A DNA stretch of 5,772 nt from Spirochaetaceae bacterium (GTDB lineage: Bacteria > Spirochaetota > Spirochaetia > Treponematales > Treponemataceae): positions 1-5,772 of the forward strand of contig JAITMZ010000198.1 of the NCBI GenBank assembly GCA_031290725.1, read 5' to 3'. The number at the start of each line of letters is the position of its first letter. The first letter of the stretch is position 1. Of the stretch, positions 5,712 through 5,772 are shown piece by piece. The position numbers and the translations under genes are program-made. The notes beneath the pieces are model-generated. The model saw nothing but the letters and a program-made list of their open reading frames with translations, ran no database searches and was not told where the DNA came from.

Positions 5712-5717
5712 TATATA
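5712..5717 (+). promoter_or_regulatory. Candidate -10 box downstream of the poly-G tract
   Basis: TATATA (5712-5717), or TATAGA shifted by two, would be a -10 element whose -35 position falls inside the G tract, so no -35 hexamer exists. It could drive a gene starting at or beyond ATG 5756. The evidence is a short AT-rich hexamer and its context only. Confidence 0.35.
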
Positions 5718-5728
5718 GAAAATTTTGC

Positions 5729-5767
5729 AAACCCGTATGCCGCCGTAAAAAAACCATGAAACCCGTA
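5729..5767 (+). repeat. Short direct repeat AAACCCGTA x2
   Basis: AAACCCGTA occurs at 5729-5737 and 5759-5767, exactly 30 bases apart. The copies flank the possible start codon region and could be a regulator's half-sites or chance. Confidence 0.35.
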
Positions 5768-5772
5768 ACGGT
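5756..5772 (+). CDS. Possible start of next gene, cut by window edge
   Basis: ATG at 5756 opens a frame reading MKPVT before the window ends. It lies about 30 nt downstream of the start site expected from the 5712 box. No Shine-Dalgarno sequence precedes it and there is too little sequence to assess coding or function, so it is recorded only as a possibility. Confidence 0.2.

Noticed and set aside
1..5772. CRISPR array, tRNA or rRNA genes, phage or IS transposase genes
   Set aside because: No regularly spaced repeat series, no cloverleaf or rRNA-like sequence and no transposase or integrase motif was seen on either strand.

Overview
The window most likely comes from a spirochaete of the Treponema/Spirochaeta group. 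Two observations support this. The UMP kinase is the short archaeal-type form, a family otherwise known mainly from archaea and spirochaetes. An 18-base poly-G tract also sits next to a promoter-like box, a layout known from Treponema pallidum. The assignment is an inference from family knowledge; no single base pattern proves it. The intact genes are GC-rich, while the control regions between them are strongly AT-rich.

Layout from left to right. Positions 1-671 hold a decayed two-gene cassette: the remains of an antitoxin-like gene with an in-frame stop, followed by a PIN-domain (VapC-type) toxin gene broken by several indels. Positions 672-998 are non-coding. They hold one copy of a 23-nt repeat whose partner lies 2.3 kb away, a roughly 119-bp element bounded by imperfect 19-nt inverted repeats, and a promoter. 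An MFS transporter follows at 999-2141 on +. It converges on pyrH (2270-2956, -) across a stretch filled with three hairpins. Upstream of pyrH on the same strand lies a radical SAM gene (3094-3972, -). That gene diverges from comM/yifB (4103-5680, +) across an AT-rich region with regularly spaced A/T tracts. After comM come the G18 tract, a TATA-like box and probably the start of another gene at the right edge.

The intact genes look like unlinked housekeeping or accessory functions: small-molecule transport, pyrimidine nucleotide synthesis, an uncharacterised radical SAM reaction, and DNA processing in recombination or transformation. They do not form one pathway. No complete new multi-gene system is visible.

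The most notable signals are in the control sequences. MFS, pyrH and comM each have a -10-like box 4-9 nt before the ATG and no usable Shine-Dalgarno sequence, which suggests leaderless mRNAs; only the radical SAM gene has a conventional ribosome binding site. The poly-G tract at a promoter, the dispersed repeat pair and the inverted-repeat element also merit follow-up.
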